Shown in pieces: positions 49,601 through 57,972 of a stretch of DNA of 64,000 bases. The position numbers and the translations under genes are program-made. The notes below the pieces were generated by a model that was not told where the DNA came from, made no database searches, and was given only the letters and a program-made list of their open reading frames with translations. The first letter of the stretch is position 1. Each line of letters opens with the position of its first letter. Location: NCBI RefSeq assembly GCF_018373095.1, contig NZ_JAHAHT010000001.1, forward strand, positions 16,553 through 80,552, read 5' to 3'. The stretch is from Haemophilus parahaemolyticus (GTDB taxonomy: Bacteria; Pseudomonadota; Gammaproteobacteria; Enterobacterales; Pasteurellaceae).

Positions 49601-49887
49601 ATCAATCGCCACGCCATCACAGCACGTTCAAAAATATTCTCTTTCGGCAGGTAAGGAAAAACAAGGCGATATTGCTGCCAAATAAAACTGGTCGGGAATG
49701 GAAAGTTGTAATTGCCTGCAATGCCTGTTTGCTCAGCAATTTCCATTTGTAGCCATTGAGCCATTCCGATACTTTGTACCAAAATAGTTTCTTCGGCAAA
49801 AGGATCGGGATTTGGGGAAATTTTTTGGTGCTGAATAAGCATTGATGCTAAGGCATTGAGATCATTGGAATAATAAACGGTGAACAT
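46606..49887 (-). CDS. recC: Exodeoxyribonuclease V subunit gamma, RecC
   Basis: RecC is the Chi-recognising subunit of RecBCD, which processes double-strand ends for recombination and degrades foreign DNA. At 1093 residues it is near the E. coli length (1122). Family features include the N-terminal FTVYYSNDLNALASMLI and SIGMAQWLQMEIAEQTGIAGNYNFPFPTSFIW, FGISSLPPSQL, and RDDDRYLFLEALLSAQDIFYMSYIGQS in the middle. It lies downstream of comNOPQ and upstream of ptrA on one strand. The gene is markedly AT-rich compared with housekeeping genes in this window. Confidence 0.95.
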   Translation of the reverse strand: MFTVYYSNDLNALASMLIQHQKISPNPDPFAEETILVQSIGMAQWLQMEIAEQTGIAGNYNFPFPTSFIWQQYRLVFPYLPKENIFERAVMAWRLMRIIPNVLEQEGFSALRAYLKSEKEGSDLRLYQLANKIADLFDQYLVYRPHWLVSWEKNNQQLVIDEIKHHFSNKIKNEEDIAENVLWQSILWNLLIEDTKKDYDELLFTTSHRAYLQNLYFEKLDNLTEEEQQRLPKRIFVFGISSLPPSQLAVLRKLSEHCDIHLFFLNPSEKYWGDSIEDSVLEKLALKQQLSQEDIDALLAQQGNQLLAIWGKQGRDFLAQLVEEEHDVIEGFIPPFEAHNLSQIKQAILEYHNEPDLDFKQDHSIQIHSAHSILREVEILHNQLLHIFEQNKTLSAKDIIVMSPNIEQYAPYIQAVFSRYDKKDEKGGKDKRYIPFTISDQKISEVDPILSSFISLLSMKESRFSAEEILDLLDVKAIGEKFNLRENDIVLLRNWIKASGIRAELTIQKNEQWDNYNSWENGLSRLLLGTSLKEESGIWQNTIAFNESYGLISEQVGYLADFIEKLTDWANFLQESHTIDKWKEMLEYVLNHFYQENETTTNALLLISEEIEKCYSLIEQTKYNQPISIDIIGSIFKEKLNYQKSHLQFLAGKVNFCTLLPMRAIPFKVVCLLGMNEADFPRQQQINSFDLMQYHPQKGDRARRDDDRYLFLEALLSAQDIFYMSYIGQSLVNNKEYFPSILVSQLMDYLIEYSDLEEKAQLIQNHPITVFSPNNFKENYLSYDKEWLPLVQNSNGVKEFISEQIINEVELPKYIELDDLISFIQSPARYFFTHRLGVNFSLSEESIEETEHFSLSRLDEYALLDELLNIKNEEIDNFFAKEYLKGNSLVLNFGKLKQEELNSRIEDMRSSLAGYLNQDSQVLEINLTLDQTELVGNIPHLFGNSIVLWRTGSLRDKDVIKLWIYYLVSILSGKENSPVFYYLNNEALAQLSFNKIEKEQAKQQLENYVSAYLRSFVTFELAMTSSLDNYFDNISENIEKDCENKLIEIAESYNDENIYLRRILNQSEKLDYAHIHQTTLDWFDLMQKSKNKG

Positions 49888-49953
49888 ACTAAAACCCTCA
49901 TAGATCGAACCATTTTGCTTGAATTGGCTAGAATATTCAACGCTTTTAGCCGA

Positions 49954-50250
49954 TTACTTTGTTTTAATTTCAACCTTCCCCATCGGATAACTGACCTTTA
50001 TTAACTCCCCACTGCATTGGATGGTAAATCTTACATCATTTTCGACAGCTTGCGACTCGCAACTTAGCCCCGCCATTCTTAACGCAATCTGGTTTTCTAC
50101 AATTTGCAATGCCTGTTGTTGCTGGTAATTTCTTGCACCATGTTCAAGCTGATCTTTCTGCCAAGCGGTGAAATTTAATGCCAAAATTGCAAATAACATT
50201 AATGCGACAAGTAGTGAAACTAAACTTTCCGCTTTTAATTGTTTAACCAT
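49954..50250 (-). CDS. comQ: Competence pseudopilin-like protein ComQ (PpdC-like)
   Basis: A 98-residue protein with a single N-terminal membrane helix (about residues 10-27), a conserved Cys pair (about 64 and 79), and size like the last of four genes before recC. In H. influenzae these are comN-comO-comP-comQ (in E. coli ppdA-ppdB-ygdB-ppdC), part of the competence regulon. The N-terminus KAESLVSLLVALMLF resembles prepilins, with Ser-Leu in place of the usual Phe-Thr-Leu. It starts 1 bp after comP, so the four genes form one operon. The call rests on position and topology more than sequence. Confidence 0.75.
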   Translation of the reverse strand: MVKQLKAESLVSLLVALMLFAILALNFTAWQKDQLEHGARNYQQQQALQIVENQIALRMAGLSCESQAVENDVRFTIQCSGELIKVSYPMGKVEIKTK

Positions 50251-50251
50251 A

Positions 50252-50899
50252 CTATTTATTATTTAATATATTTTTTGAATTTGGTACGAGATGCCATTTT
50301 GAATATTTCTTTTCTAAATTATCAACTACTGTTCTTCTAAACGTTAAATTACGCTCTTCTCGCTCGTTATCAAATGTAGAATAAAGTACGCCATATACTC
50401 TTTTGGAGCCTGTAATATCAAAATAGTAGTCGGTAATAATAATGCCGTAAAAATGTTCGTCTAATCTCTCTTCAATCGCCTTTTTTGCTATGACAATTTT
50501 CGGATCATCTTCGCTATTTTTAGGTAATTCAGATAATGAATTAATATAAATTATTTGGGAAGCATAAGAATCTAAATCCAGCCAATTTGCAATATTATCT
50601 ACTGCAATATATTTATCTTTCGTGGGCTTTGGTTTAATAAAGAGACTATTCATTTCACACTGGTAAGAATAAATAAGTTCGCCTATTTTCTCTTCAACAA
50701 TCTCTTTTTTCTGAGAGGCACATTCATTTTGATTTACTCTTTTTAAGAATGTGAGTTTGGAAGATAAATATTGTTGATAATAGCTATTTGCAACACTTTC
50801 TTGCTTTAACCAATTTTCTTTGGTTAAAAACAGTAATGTCAAAATGCCTGATAAAATCAGTAACGAACTTAATAAACTACTAGCTTCTAATTTTTTCAT
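50252..50899 (-). CDS. comP: Competence protein ComP (YgdB/DUF2509-like)
   Basis: A 215-residue protein with one N-terminal membrane helix (about residues 8-25, SSLLSSLLILSGILTLLFL) and a large extracytoplasmic domain. Its start overlaps the end of comO by 4 bp (ATGA). Position in the comNOPQ-recC block matches H. influenzae comP and E. coli ygdB. These minor pseudopilins are thought to prime the type IV pilus used for DNA uptake. It is longer than YgdB and very AT-rich. Confidence 0.75.
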   Translation of the reverse strand: MKKLEASSLLSSLLILSGILTLLFLTKENWLKQESVANSYYQQYLSSKLTFLKRVNQNECASQKKEIVEEKIGELIYSYQCEMNSLFIKPKPTKDKYIAVDNIANWLDLDSYASQIIYINSLSELPKNSEDDPKIVIAKKAIEERLDEHFYGIIITDYYFDITGSKRVYGVLYSTFDNEREERNLTFRRTVVDNLEKKYSKWHLVPNSKNILNNK

Positions 50900-51600
50900 T
50901 GAGAAGCTCCATTTAATAAATAAACATTAGCAATTAAACTATAGCTTATTTTATGATCTTTAATTGAAGAAAGCGTTAATTCTATTTGCATCAATTTATT
51001 TTGTTTTTTCCAATTAAATTGAAGTTTATCAACTAAATACTCCTCTTTAGAGGTAAATTTCGTCCATTTATTTTCGCAGCTATCTAATAGTGCTTCACAT
51101 TTTTCACCCAAGCAATTTTCGAAACGGTTATCAGCATAAAAATGAATTTCTTTCTCTTCTAGCTTAAAGCCAAAAACTTCTTTTGCTAGATCTTTAGTAT
51201 TATTTAGTTTCCCATTTCTACATAATGACTTTTTTGTCGCTCGTTTACCTAAACAACCATCACCATTGAGATCATAAAAAAAGATTAAACATTGATTATT
51301 TAATACAAAACGCTGATTATCTTTCTCAAACAATTCAAAATTACTCTCTTCTTTATTATTGCCTTGGTAACCTAAATGCTGAATATGTTGTTGTAAATAA
51401 TGTGCTAATTGATGAGCTTCTTTTTGTAAGAAAAATTGCTCTTTTTGTTTTTGCCAAACAACATAATAATTAGAGTAATAATAGGTAAAAGAAAGTAATA
51501 ACATTGAACCTAATGCTAATGAAATTAGAATTTCAACTAAACTAAATGCCTTCAAATGGCTAATCTTTACAGGTACTTCGCTTATTTTTCGGGCTAACAT
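50896..51600 (-). CDS. comO: Competence minor pseudopilin ComO (PpdB-like)
   Basis: A 234-residue type IV pilin-like protein. The prepilin motif is KAFSLVEILISLALGSMLLL, with the expected glutamate at position 5 of the mature protein; cleavage would be after Ala. I chose ATG 51600 because GGGGAAG precedes it at the right distance; an upstream ATG at 51636 lies inside comN without a ribosome site. It overlaps comN by 41 bp and comP by 4 bp. In H. influenzae the equivalent gene is needed for transformation. Confidence 0.82.
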   Translation of the reverse strand: MLARKISEVPVKISHLKAFSLVEILISLALGSMLLLSFTYYYSNYYVVWQKQKEQFFLQKEAHQLAHYLQQHIQHLGYQGNNKEESNFELFEKDNQRFVLNNQCLIFFYDLNGDGCLGKRATKKSLCRNGKLNNTKDLAKEVFGFKLEEKEIHFYADNRFENCLGEKCEALLDSCENKWTKFTSKEEYLVDKLQFNWKKQNKLMQIELTLSSIKDHKISYSLIANVYLLNGASQ

Positions 51601-52081
51601 AAATTCTTCCCCACTGATCGAATTGTAGAATTTCACTGGTATTATTTAGGCTAATATTGATACATTTAGACTCTAGCCGCCCTGCATTGCCATCAATACT
51701 AATAAAAGATTTTGGAAAGAGGCTTTTGTTGCGTAATACAATGTTTTTATGTTGGTTTTCATAAAGATGATATTCATCTGTCAGCACACAACTTTTTATA
51801 TTTAAGCAATTACAGGTTACTTGTTTACTACTCTTTTTTTGAATCGCAATAATGCACCATTTCTTTTCATTATTATTTTGTGCAATGGTAAGTGAATAAT
51901 TCTTTTTTTGAAAACGAGCTTTAGTTTGAATTTGATAAATAAAAGAAGAGAGATTTTCTATTTCACTTTCTAACGCCCATTTATCTTGCAAAGAAAAAAG
52001 AATAGGAGAAATAAATAAAATAGAAATAGTAAGAAGCGTTAAGGTAATTAAAATTTCTATTAAAGTAAAAGCTCGCCACAT
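51560..52081 (-). CDS. comN: Competence minor pseudopilin ComN (PpdA-like)
   Basis: The 173-residue type IV prepilin begins MWRAFTLIEILITLTLLTI, a textbook prepilin N-terminus with Glu5 of the mature form. It is the first gene of the comN-comO-comP-comQ-recC-ptrA block. GAGGAAAG precedes the ATG. The upstream region carries TTTGCGA/TCGCAAA half-site sequence at 52117-52123, reminiscent of the Sxy-dependent CRP-S site (TGCGA-N6-TCGCA), but the second half is poor. A -10-like TAGTAT lies closer to the gene. Competence control is likely from family knowledge, not proven here. Confidence 0.85.
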   Translation of the reverse strand: MWRAFTLIEILITLTLLTISILFISPILFSLQDKWALESEIENLSSFIYQIQTKARFQKKNYSLTIAQNNNEKKWCIIAIQKKSSKQVTCNCLNIKSCVLTDEYHLYENQHKNIVLRNKSLFPKSFISIDGNAGRLESKCINISLNNTSEILQFDQWGRIYVSPKNKRSTCKD

Positions 52082-52148
52082 AATCTTTCCTCAAAAGAGC
52101 GAATACTATGGGCGAGTTTGCGAGAAATGTAAATTTGGAATGTTTAAA

Positions 52149-52168
52149 TTTTCGAGCGTGCTCGAAAA
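52149..52168 (-). terminator. Hairpin after fabA
   Basis: TTTTCGAGC and GCTCGAAAA (52149-52157, 52160-52168) form a tight palindrome just after the fabA stop, with T/A-rich flanks. It probably ends fabA and separates it from comN. Confidence 0.7.
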
Positions 52169-52177
52169 ATTACATAA

Positions 52178-52708
52178 CTAGAATGAAGAAGTATCTTGGA
52201 ATAAACCTACTTTGAGATCCGTTGCCGTGTAAATCACGCGTCCGTCCACTTCCACTTCGCCATCCGCTAACCCCATCACGAGCTTGCGGTTGATCACACG
52301 TTTCATATGAATACGATAAGTTACTTTTTTCGCGGTCGGTAAGATTTGTCCTGTGAATTTCACTTCGCCTACACCTAAAGCACGGCCTTTACCTTTTCCG
52401 CCCACCCAGCCTAAGAAAAAGCCAACTAATTGCCACATTGCATCTAAACCTAAACAACCAGGCATTACAGGATCGTTGATGAAATGGCAATCAAAGAAGA
52501 ATAAATCTGGGCGAATGTCTAATTCCGCTTCAATGTAGCCTTTATCGAACAAGCCACCATTTTCGGTCATCAAGTTCACTCGGTCCATCATTAACATGGG
52601 AGGTGCAGGCAATTGAGGACCTTCACTGCCGAATAATTCACCACGTCCTGATGCTAATAAATCTTCATAAGTGTAGTTAGGTTTAATATTTGGTGTACAA
52701 CTGTTCAT
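52178..52708 (-). CDS. fabA: 3-hydroxydecanoyl-ACP dehydratase/isomerase FabA
   Basis: This bifunctional enzyme introduces the cis double bond in anaerobic unsaturated fatty acid synthesis. The 176-residue protein has the catalytic His75 ([17 protein letters not shown]) and Asp89. Neighbours lonH and matP keep the E. coli order matP-ycbZ-fabA. The upstream 120 bp holds a well-formed promoter with an 18-bp palindrome that fits a FabR operator, so repression by unsaturated acyl chains is likely. Confidence 0.97.
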   Translation of the reverse strand: MNSCTPNIKPNYTYEDLLASGRGELFGSEGPQLPAPPMLMMDRVNLMTENGGLFDKGYIEAELDIRPDLFFFDCHFINDPVMPGCLGLDAMWQLVGFFLGWVGGKGKGRALGVGEVKFTGQILPTAKKVTYRIHMKRVINRKLVMGLADGEVEVDGRVIYTATDLKVGLFQDTSSF

Positions 52709-52735
52709 CTTTTTAATCCTGTATTACTAAAAAGA

Positions 52736-52793
52736 AAGCCTGTATTCTCTTGCTTTCCTAATTTTGTTTGTGAGAGCAGATAGTACAGGCTTT
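52736..52793 (-). terminator. lonH terminator overlapping the fabA promoter
   Basis: AAAGCCTGTA (52735-52744) and TACAGGCTTT (52784-52793) form a 10-bp stem with a 39-nt loop, followed on the minus strand by CTTTTTA. In a lonH transcript this would terminate, while the upstream arm doubles as the spacer of the fabA promoter. The loop is long, so strength is uncertain. Confidence 0.5.
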
Positions 52794-52817
52794 TATTTTA
52801 GCTAACAACTGTTAGCT
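52780..52817 (-). promoter_or_regulatory. fabA promoter with candidate FabR operator
   Basis: On the minus strand -35 TTGTTA (52803-52808) and -10 TACTAT (52780-52785) are 17 bp apart. AGCTAACAACTGTTAGCT (52800-52817) has 8-bp arms AGCTAACA/TGTTAGCT and covers the -35 box. Enterobacterial fabA and fabB carry a FabR palindrome of similar form with GTTAGCT halves at the same place. The promoter is what I see; the regulator is inferred. Confidence 0.6.
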
Positions 52818-52828
52818 GACTTGTCGGA

Positions 52829-54466
52829 TCAGTGAGATTTCCACCAAGGGAAGATTTTATGCCACAATTTATGTTCTACATCGTGATTTGAACTTTGCTC
52901 AATGCCTTGATGAATAAGGTCAAACAAGGCAGGTTTGTCGGATTTTTCTCGACGATCTTCTGCATAAAATGCATTTTTCAGTAAAATTTCGACCGCTTCA
53001 AACACGCTTTCAACCGCCCAGATCTGGAATTTCTCTGCTTTAACGGCAGCCAATACGCTAGGTTTCAGGCTTAAATGTGACACACAGCTTGCAGGAATAA
53101 TCACGCCCTGCTTCCCTGTAAGCCTACGAGCATCACACACTTCGAAAAAGCCCTCGATCTTTTGGTTTACACCGCCCACGCTTAGCACGTTACCGAATTG
53201 GTCGATAGAGCCTGTCACCGCAATAGATTGCGGTAGTGCGACCTTCGCTAGGCTACTGACTAACACGCAGAAAATTGCTAATGATGAGCTGTCACCATCC
53301 ACTTCACCGTAAGACTGCTCAAAGGCAAGCGATGCGGAAAACGGCAATTGGGTTGGTAATTCCAGCAAATTCGCTAAGCAAGATTGGGCAATTAAAATCC
53401 CTTTCGAGTGAATGTTCCCACCAAGCTCCACTTTGCGTTCAATGTCGGTAATTTCGCCATCACCATATTGCACGTTGCAACTGATGCGAAGCGGTTCGCC
53501 AAAGGCATAGGGCACGCCTTCAAATTCAATAACTGACAAGCCGTTGATCTGCCCAATTTCTTCGTCATCGGTTTCGATATAAACTTGGTTATTCAAAATA
53601 TCCTGCAAGGCATATTCATTTAGGTTCGAAGCCTGCTTCTCTTGGGCTTCAAAGTAGCTATTGACCTCCATGAAAGCGGTTGAATTTGGGTAGAATTTTG
53701 CAAAGCCGAGCAATTGATTTTTGAGCTTAGTGGGTGAAATAGAAATCATCGTTTGGCTTTCGCTTTCACGGATATAATGTTGTAAAAGCTGCTGAAGTGC
53801 GGGTTCGCTTAATTTGCGTTGCGTGAATTTTTGGGCGTAGGCTTGCACATAATCGCCCCATTGGTTGAGGCTTGTCTCATCCACATTCAAGAATGAATCT
53901 ACTTCGGTATATTGGGCAAATTGGTACAAATCGCCATCATAGGCAGCGAGCATTGAAATATCTTCACGGCTACCAACCAACAGCAATTTAAATGGGCTTT
54001 GAATCGCAGGCAGTTCTTCGGGCACGTGGTTTACCGCATTCTGTTCATAAAAGCCGAACAACAAAGCTTGTTTGAGTTTGTCCCACTGTTTTAAATCATG
54101 TAATAGCGTGTTTAAACGTAGCACCAAAATGCCATTTTGTGCTTGCTGAATTGACCCTTCGATGGCTTCTATGCGGTTCTCTTTTTCTAAAAAGAGTGTG
54201 TAGCCGAACAAATGCGAGGCTTTAAATTCGGTTCTCACAATCACAGGCTGTGAATTCTCTATAGATAATTGGGTGCGGAGTTCGTCTAAAAACTCAGGCA
54301 ATACTTCGCTTTTCACCACCAATAATGAGCCCATTTCTTGCGATTTGAATAGGTTTAGGGCTTGCTGTGCCTTCGGCTGAAAATCGAAGAAATTGACTTG
54401 TTCGCCCGTTAATTGGAAGGTGTGAGATAAAGAAAGCGACTGCCACGATAAAGGAGATAAATTCAC
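52829..54466 (-). CDS. ycbZ: Lon-like protease LonH (YcbZ)
   Basis: A 545-residue protein with an N-terminal ATPase-related region lacking a clear Walker A motif and a C-terminal Lon-type Ser-Lys proteolytic domain (about residues 330-520). The catalytic serine is Ser393 in DGDSSS and the lysine is Lys436 in GGVNQK. E. coli YcbZ is 586 residues. It sits between fabA and the divergent matP, the same order as in E. coli. Its substrate is poorly known. Confidence 0.88.
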   Translation of the reverse strand: MNLSPLSWQSLSLSHTFQLTGEQVNFFDFQPKAQQALNLFKSQEMGSLLVVKSEVLPEFLDELRTQLSIENSQPVIVRTEFKASHLFGYTLFLEKENRIEAIEGSIQQAQNGILVLRLNTLLHDLKQWDKLKQALLFGFYEQNAVNHVPEELPAIQSPFKLLLVGSREDISMLAAYDGDLYQFAQYTEVDSFLNVDETSLNQWGDYVQAYAQKFTQRKLSEPALQQLLQHYIRESESQTMISISPTKLKNQLLGFAKFYPNSTAFMEVNSYFEAQEKQASNLNEYALQDILNNQVYIETDDEEIGQINGLSVIEFEGVPYAFGEPLRISCNVQYGDGEITDIERKVELGGNIHSKGILIAQSCLANLLELPTQLPFSASLAFEQSYGEVDGDSSSLAIFCVLVSSLAKVALPQSIAVTGSIDQFGNVLSVGGVNQKIEGFFEVCDARRLTGKQGVIIPASCVSHLSLKPSVLAAVKAEKFQIWAVESVFEAVEILLKNAFYAEDRREKSDKPALFDLIHQGIEQSSNHDVEHKLWHKIFPWWKSH

Positions 54467-54551
54467 AAAAATGCCTCATAATAGAAATTTGGTTTATTAT
54501 ACAAAATTCCGTTATACTTGCCTAAAATTTGCGAATAAATCAAGAGAAACA

Positions 54552-55001
54552 ATGAGATATCAAAAGCTAGAATCCCAAGAAGCGAATTGGAAGTGGAAAT
54601 ACTTACTCAAGAAACACCGCGAGGGCGAAAATATTACTAAATATACCGAAAGCAGTATGATTGAGCTAAAAATCCAGCTGCTGACTACGCTACAAAACTC
54701 GCCCGATGAAATCGAAAAATGGGTAAAAACGGAAATGACCGCTGAGCAACGCAAAAAGATGCGCCAGTCTATTCGTGCTCGCCGTAAACGTTTTTTCAAT
54801 GCTGAAAAAATCACAACCAAAAAGAAATCAATTGATTTAGAATACGCCAGCTGGTTGCAGCTTTCTAAGTATGCGAATGCTCAAGGGGTAACGCTTTCAC
54901 AAGCTGTATTGCAGCTCATTGATGAATTAGAAAATAAAGAGCTATATTTAGAGCAAGTTGAGAAAATGAAGGTGAGTTTGAAGTTGCTTTTAAAAGAATA
55001 A
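54552..55001 (+). CDS. matP: Macrodomain Ter protein MatP
   Basis: This DNA-binding protein recognises matS sites and organises the terminus region of the chromosome. The 149-residue protein matches E. coli MatP (MRYQKLESQEANWKWKYLLKKHREGE, then RARRKRFFNAE, then KKSIDLEYASWLQLSKYA in the ribbon-helix-helix domain). I chose the ATG at 54552, where AAGAGAAA precedes it and the family N-terminus begins. It is divergent from lonH. I found no clear matS site (GTGACRNYGTCAC) in the window, consistent with a position away from the terminus. Confidence 0.95.
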   Translation: MRYQKLESQEANWKWKYLLKKHREGENITKYTESSMIELKIQLLTTLQNSPDEIEKWVKTEMTAEQRKKMRQSIRARRKRFFNAEKITTKKKSIDLEYASWLQLSKYANAQGVTLSQAVLQLIDELENKELYLEQVEKMKVSLKLLLKE

Positions 55002-55010
55002 TACGATAGA

Positions 55011-55077
55011 AGCATAATAAAAAAGTGTTGGTAAAGATATAAAAAATAATCTAAACCAACACTTTTTTATTATGCTT
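55011..55077. terminator. Long bidirectional terminator between matP and trkA
   Basis: Perfect 23-bp arms (55011-55033 and 55055-55077; core AAAAAAGTGTTGGT/ACCAACACTTTTTT) flank a 21-nt loop between two convergent genes. The outer part (AAGCATAATA/TATTATGCTT) extends far beyond a normal terminator stem. Confidence 0.9.
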
Positions 55078-55098
55078 TTATTATCTTATTTGGGGTTG

Positions 55099-56475
55099 CT
55101 ATAAGAAAAATGAGCTTACTTGGAACAATTTTTCAATTTCACTCACGTGTTTTTTATCGTTTACGAACAAAATCACGCGGTCTTCAGCTTGGATTTCAGT
55201 GGATTTGTGGGCAATCATCACCTGACTATCTCGCACAATTGCCCCAACAATCGCCCCTTGCGGAAGCTTAAGCTCTCGTACTTTTCTCCCTACTACTTTG
55301 GAAGATTCCTCATCACCGTGGGCGACTACTTCAATGCCTTCAGCTAAACCTTGTTTGAGCGAAACCACTTTCACAATATCGCCTTTGCGAACATAACTAG
55401 AAAGTGCAGAAATAGTCGATTGCTGTGGCGACATCGCAATATCAATCGTCCCGCCTTGAATTAAGTGCAAATAAGACATCCGTTGCACCAACACAATCGC
55501 TTTTTTCGCCCCTAAACGTTTTGCCAACAGTGCCGCCATAATATTTGCTTCGTCATCACTCGTCAGGGCAAGAAACAAGTCGATATTTTCGATATGCTCT
55601 TCAAAAAGCAACTCTTGATCCGACGCATCGCCTTGTAACACAAGGGCTTTTTCTAGCTTAGTTGAAAGTACTTCAGCTTTTTCACGGCTTCGCTCAATGA
55701 TTTTCACGCTACACTGATTTTCCAAATCCTTCGCCAAACCCAAACCGATTGTGCCACCGCCCACAATCATCACCCGCTTATGCGGGCGTTCTAATCGCTG
55801 TAATTCGCTCATAATCGCCTTGATATTTTGCGTTTCACAGATAAAGAAAATTTCATCACCTGCTTCGATAATAGTCGAACCTTGCGGAATAATGGCACGA
55901 TCTTGACGGAAAATTGCCACAATACGGGCTTCAATATAAGGTAGATGATCGTGCAGGGCAGAAATTGGGTAGCCGACCAAAGGCCCACCGTAATAGGCTT
56001 TCGTGCTAACAAGGCTGACCAAATCATCGGCAAAATGTGCCACTTGCAACGCCCCAGGATAGTTAATCAGACGTAAAATATCCTTTTGCACCAACAATTC
56101 AGGTGCAATCACGTGGTCTATTGGTAAATTATCGTTGCCGAACAGATTTTCACGTTCACGCACATAATCGCTGTTACGAATCCGCACAATTTTGGTTGGC
56201 ACTTTAAACAGGCTATAGGCAACTTGACTGGCGATCATATTGATTTCATCACTATCAGTCACCGCCACCAACATATCTGCATCGTTCGCTCCCGCCTGTC
56301 GCAAAATACGAGGCGATGCCCCATTGCCTTTTAACACGCGTAAATCGTGCTTTTCCTGCAATTTATCAAGCAAATCTTGGCGATCATCAATCAGCGTGAT
56401 GTCGTTTTCGTCATTAGAAAGCGAAGCAGCCAACGTTGAGCCCACCTGCCCCGCTCCGAGGATGATTATTTTCAT
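55099..56475 (-). CDS. trkA: Trk potassium uptake regulator TrkA
   Basis: This peripheral NAD-binding protein gates the TrkH/TrkG potassium channel. The 458-residue protein contains two RCK units. The first dinucleotide fold is [17 protein letters not shown] (3-19) and the second [16 protein letters not shown] (about 235-250), each followed by an RCK-C domain. It is downstream of rsmB as in E. coli. A 78-bp palindromic repeat lies between the two genes. Confidence 0.96.
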   Translation of the reverse strand: MKIIILGAGQVGSTLAASLSNDENDITLIDDRQDLLDKLQEKHDLRVLKGNGASPRILRQAGANDADMLVAVTDSDEINMIASQVAYSLFKVPTKIVRIRNSDYVRERENLFGNDNLPIDHVIAPELLVQKDILRLINYPGALQVAHFADDLVSLVSTKAYYGGPLVGYPISALHDHLPYIEARIVAIFRQDRAIIPQGSTIIEAGDEIFFICETQNIKAIMSELQRLERPHKRVMIVGGGTIGLGLAKDLENQCSVKIIERSREKAEVLSTKLEKALVLQGDASDQELLFEEHIENIDLFLALTSDDEANIMAALLAKRLGAKKAIVLVQRMSYLHLIQGGTIDIAMSPQQSTISALSSYVRKGDIVKVVSLKQGLAEGIEVVAHGDEESSKVVGRKVRELKLPQGAIVGAIVRDSQVMIAHKSTEIQAEDRVILFVNDKKHVSEIEKLFQVSSFFL

Positions 56476-56512
56476 AATGATTTTTTATTTTTATTGTATT
56501 ACCCTCATTTGC

Positions 56513-56590
56513 GTAGGGGTGGGATTTATCCCCACCCAATAAAACATATCATTGATACTGATTTCGGGCGGGGATAAACCCCGCCCCTAC
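56513..56590. repeat. Palindromic intergenic element bounded by GTAGGG/CCCTAC
   Basis: The 78-bp stretch starts GTAGGGGTGGG and ends GCCCCTAC. It contains two hairpins (TGGGATTTATCCCCA and GGGCGGGGATAAACCCCGCCC). The right half is nearly identical to 10175-10200. It lies between rsmB and trkA and may end rsmB transcription. Confidence 0.65.
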
Positions 56591-56625
56591 ACAAAACAAG
56601 ATTGCTACGAATTATATTGTTCTTA

Positions 56626-57927
56626 TCAACCCACTTTTCTCAACTTCGCATAAAAGAATCCATCCCCGCCATTGGGCTGCGGGAAGAATTGTTTTTCAGC
56701 CACTTTTTCACCGTGAAAATCCATCTCTACCGATTCGGCATCCGAGTGATTTTCAAGGAAATGTTGAATTTGCAAGCTGTTCTCTTCGGGCAAAATTGAG
56801 CACGTCGCATAAAGCAAAATGCCGTTTGGTTTTAATCTTGCCCAAAGTGCCTCTAAAATCTTGGCTTGCAAGTTGGCAAGTTCAGTAATGTCCGCTTCTT
56901 TGCGAAGCCATTTAATATCAGGATGACGACGAATCACCCCTGTTGCTGAACAAGGTGCATCGAGCAAAATGCGGTCGAACATTATGCCCTTTTCAAGCCA
57001 CGTATCAGGCTGGCTGGCATCGCCACAAATCACAGTTGCGGATTGATTGAGACGTACTAAATTTTCCCGCACACGTTTCAAGCGATTTTCTTCAATATCT
57101 AACGCAAAAACGACCGCTTGCGGGGCTTTTTCAAGAATATGTGTGGTTTTGCCACCAGGCGCGGCACAGGCATCTAAAATCGTTTCACCATTTTGAGCGT
57201 CGAGCAACTCAGCCGACCATTGAGCGTGAGCATCTTGCACCGTCGCCCAGCCTTGTTCGAAGTGAGGCAATTGGTTTACCGACACTGGATTCTCAAGCAA
57301 AATAGCACAATCAGGCACGCAAGCGGTCGAATTTTCACGTTGATTTGCCAACTCACCCAATAAAGCCACATAATCTTTCGGCTGAATATGCTGCACGTTG
57401 GCACGAATCCACATCGGTGGACGCTGATTATTCGCCTCTACAATCTCACGCCAATGCGGATAGACTTTTTTGATTTTGTTCACAAACCATTCAGGGTGAA
57501 GCGTTTGCCAATGTTTATCGACTACAGCGAGAATTTGCTCTTGCTCACGCAGAAAACGACGCAACACGCCGTTAGTTAAAGCACGGAAGCTGTCGAGTTT
57601 CAGCACTTTAGTTGCATTCACCACTTCATCCACTGCCGCGTGAGCTGGCACACGCATATAAAGCAGTTGATACAACCCAACTAACAGCAAGCAATGCACC
57701 AAACGGGTTTTGCCTTTAAGTGGTTTCTCAACCAACTGTTTGATAATATTTTCTAGGCGAGGCAATACACGACAGATGCCAAACGTTATCTCTTGCACCA
57801 ATGGCATATCTTTAGGGTTGAGATGATTTTGTGCTTCGGGAATCAGGTTTGAAAGCGATTTGCCCTGATCCAACACCTCTAAAATAATTTGTGCGGCAAC
57901 CGCACGAGGGGATTTTTTTTTCATCAT
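56626..57927 (-). CDS. rsmB: 16S rRNA (cytosine-967-C5)-methyltransferase RsmB
   Basis: This Fmu/Sun-family enzyme methylates C967 of 16S rRNA. The 433-residue protein has an N-terminal NusB-like RNA-binding domain (about 1-140) and a SAM-dependent domain. The catalytic cysteine is Cys376 in YATCS, the second cysteine is Cys326 in DAPCSATG, and the SAM loop is [14 protein letters not shown] (252-265). Two adjacent ATG codons (57927, 57924) could both start it. In E. coli fmt-rsmB-trkA is one operon; here fmt is not upstream and selB occupies that place. Confidence 0.96.
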   Translation of the reverse strand: MMKKKSPRAVAAQIILEVLDQGKSLSNLIPEAQNHLNPKDMPLVQEITFGICRVLPRLENIIKQLVEKPLKGKTRLVHCLLLVGLYQLLYMRVPAHAAVDEVVNATKVLKLDSFRALTNGVLRRFLREQEQILAVVDKHWQTLHPEWFVNKIKKVYPHWREIVEANNQRPPMWIRANVQHIQPKDYVALLGELANQRENSTACVPDCAILLENPVSVNQLPHFEQGWATVQDAHAQWSAELLDAQNGETILDACAAPGGKTTHILEKAPQAVVFALDIEENRLKRVRENLVRLNQSATVICGDASQPDTWLEKGIMFDRILLDAPCSATGVIRRHPDIKWLRKEADITELANLQAKILEALWARLKPNGILLYATCSILPEENSLQIQHFLENHSDAESVEMDFHGEKVAEKQFFPQPNGGDGFFYAKLRKVG

Positions 57928-57946
57928 ATATTTTTCTAAGAAAATT

Positions 57947-57967
57947 CCCCCTTTAGCAAAGAGGGGG
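57947..57967. repeat. Short copy of the murE-murF element end
   Basis: CCCCCTTTAGCAAAGAGGGGG matches the tip of the 114-bp element at 19667-19780 apart from a 2-bp deletion. It lies in the 45-bp gap between rsmB and selB. Confidence 0.6.
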
Positions 57968-57972
57968 CAATA

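Noticed and set aside
51560..51636. Longer ComO starting at 51636
   Set aside because: That start lacks a ribosome site and lies deeper inside comN; ATG 51600 has GGGGAAG before it and gives a normal prepilin leader.
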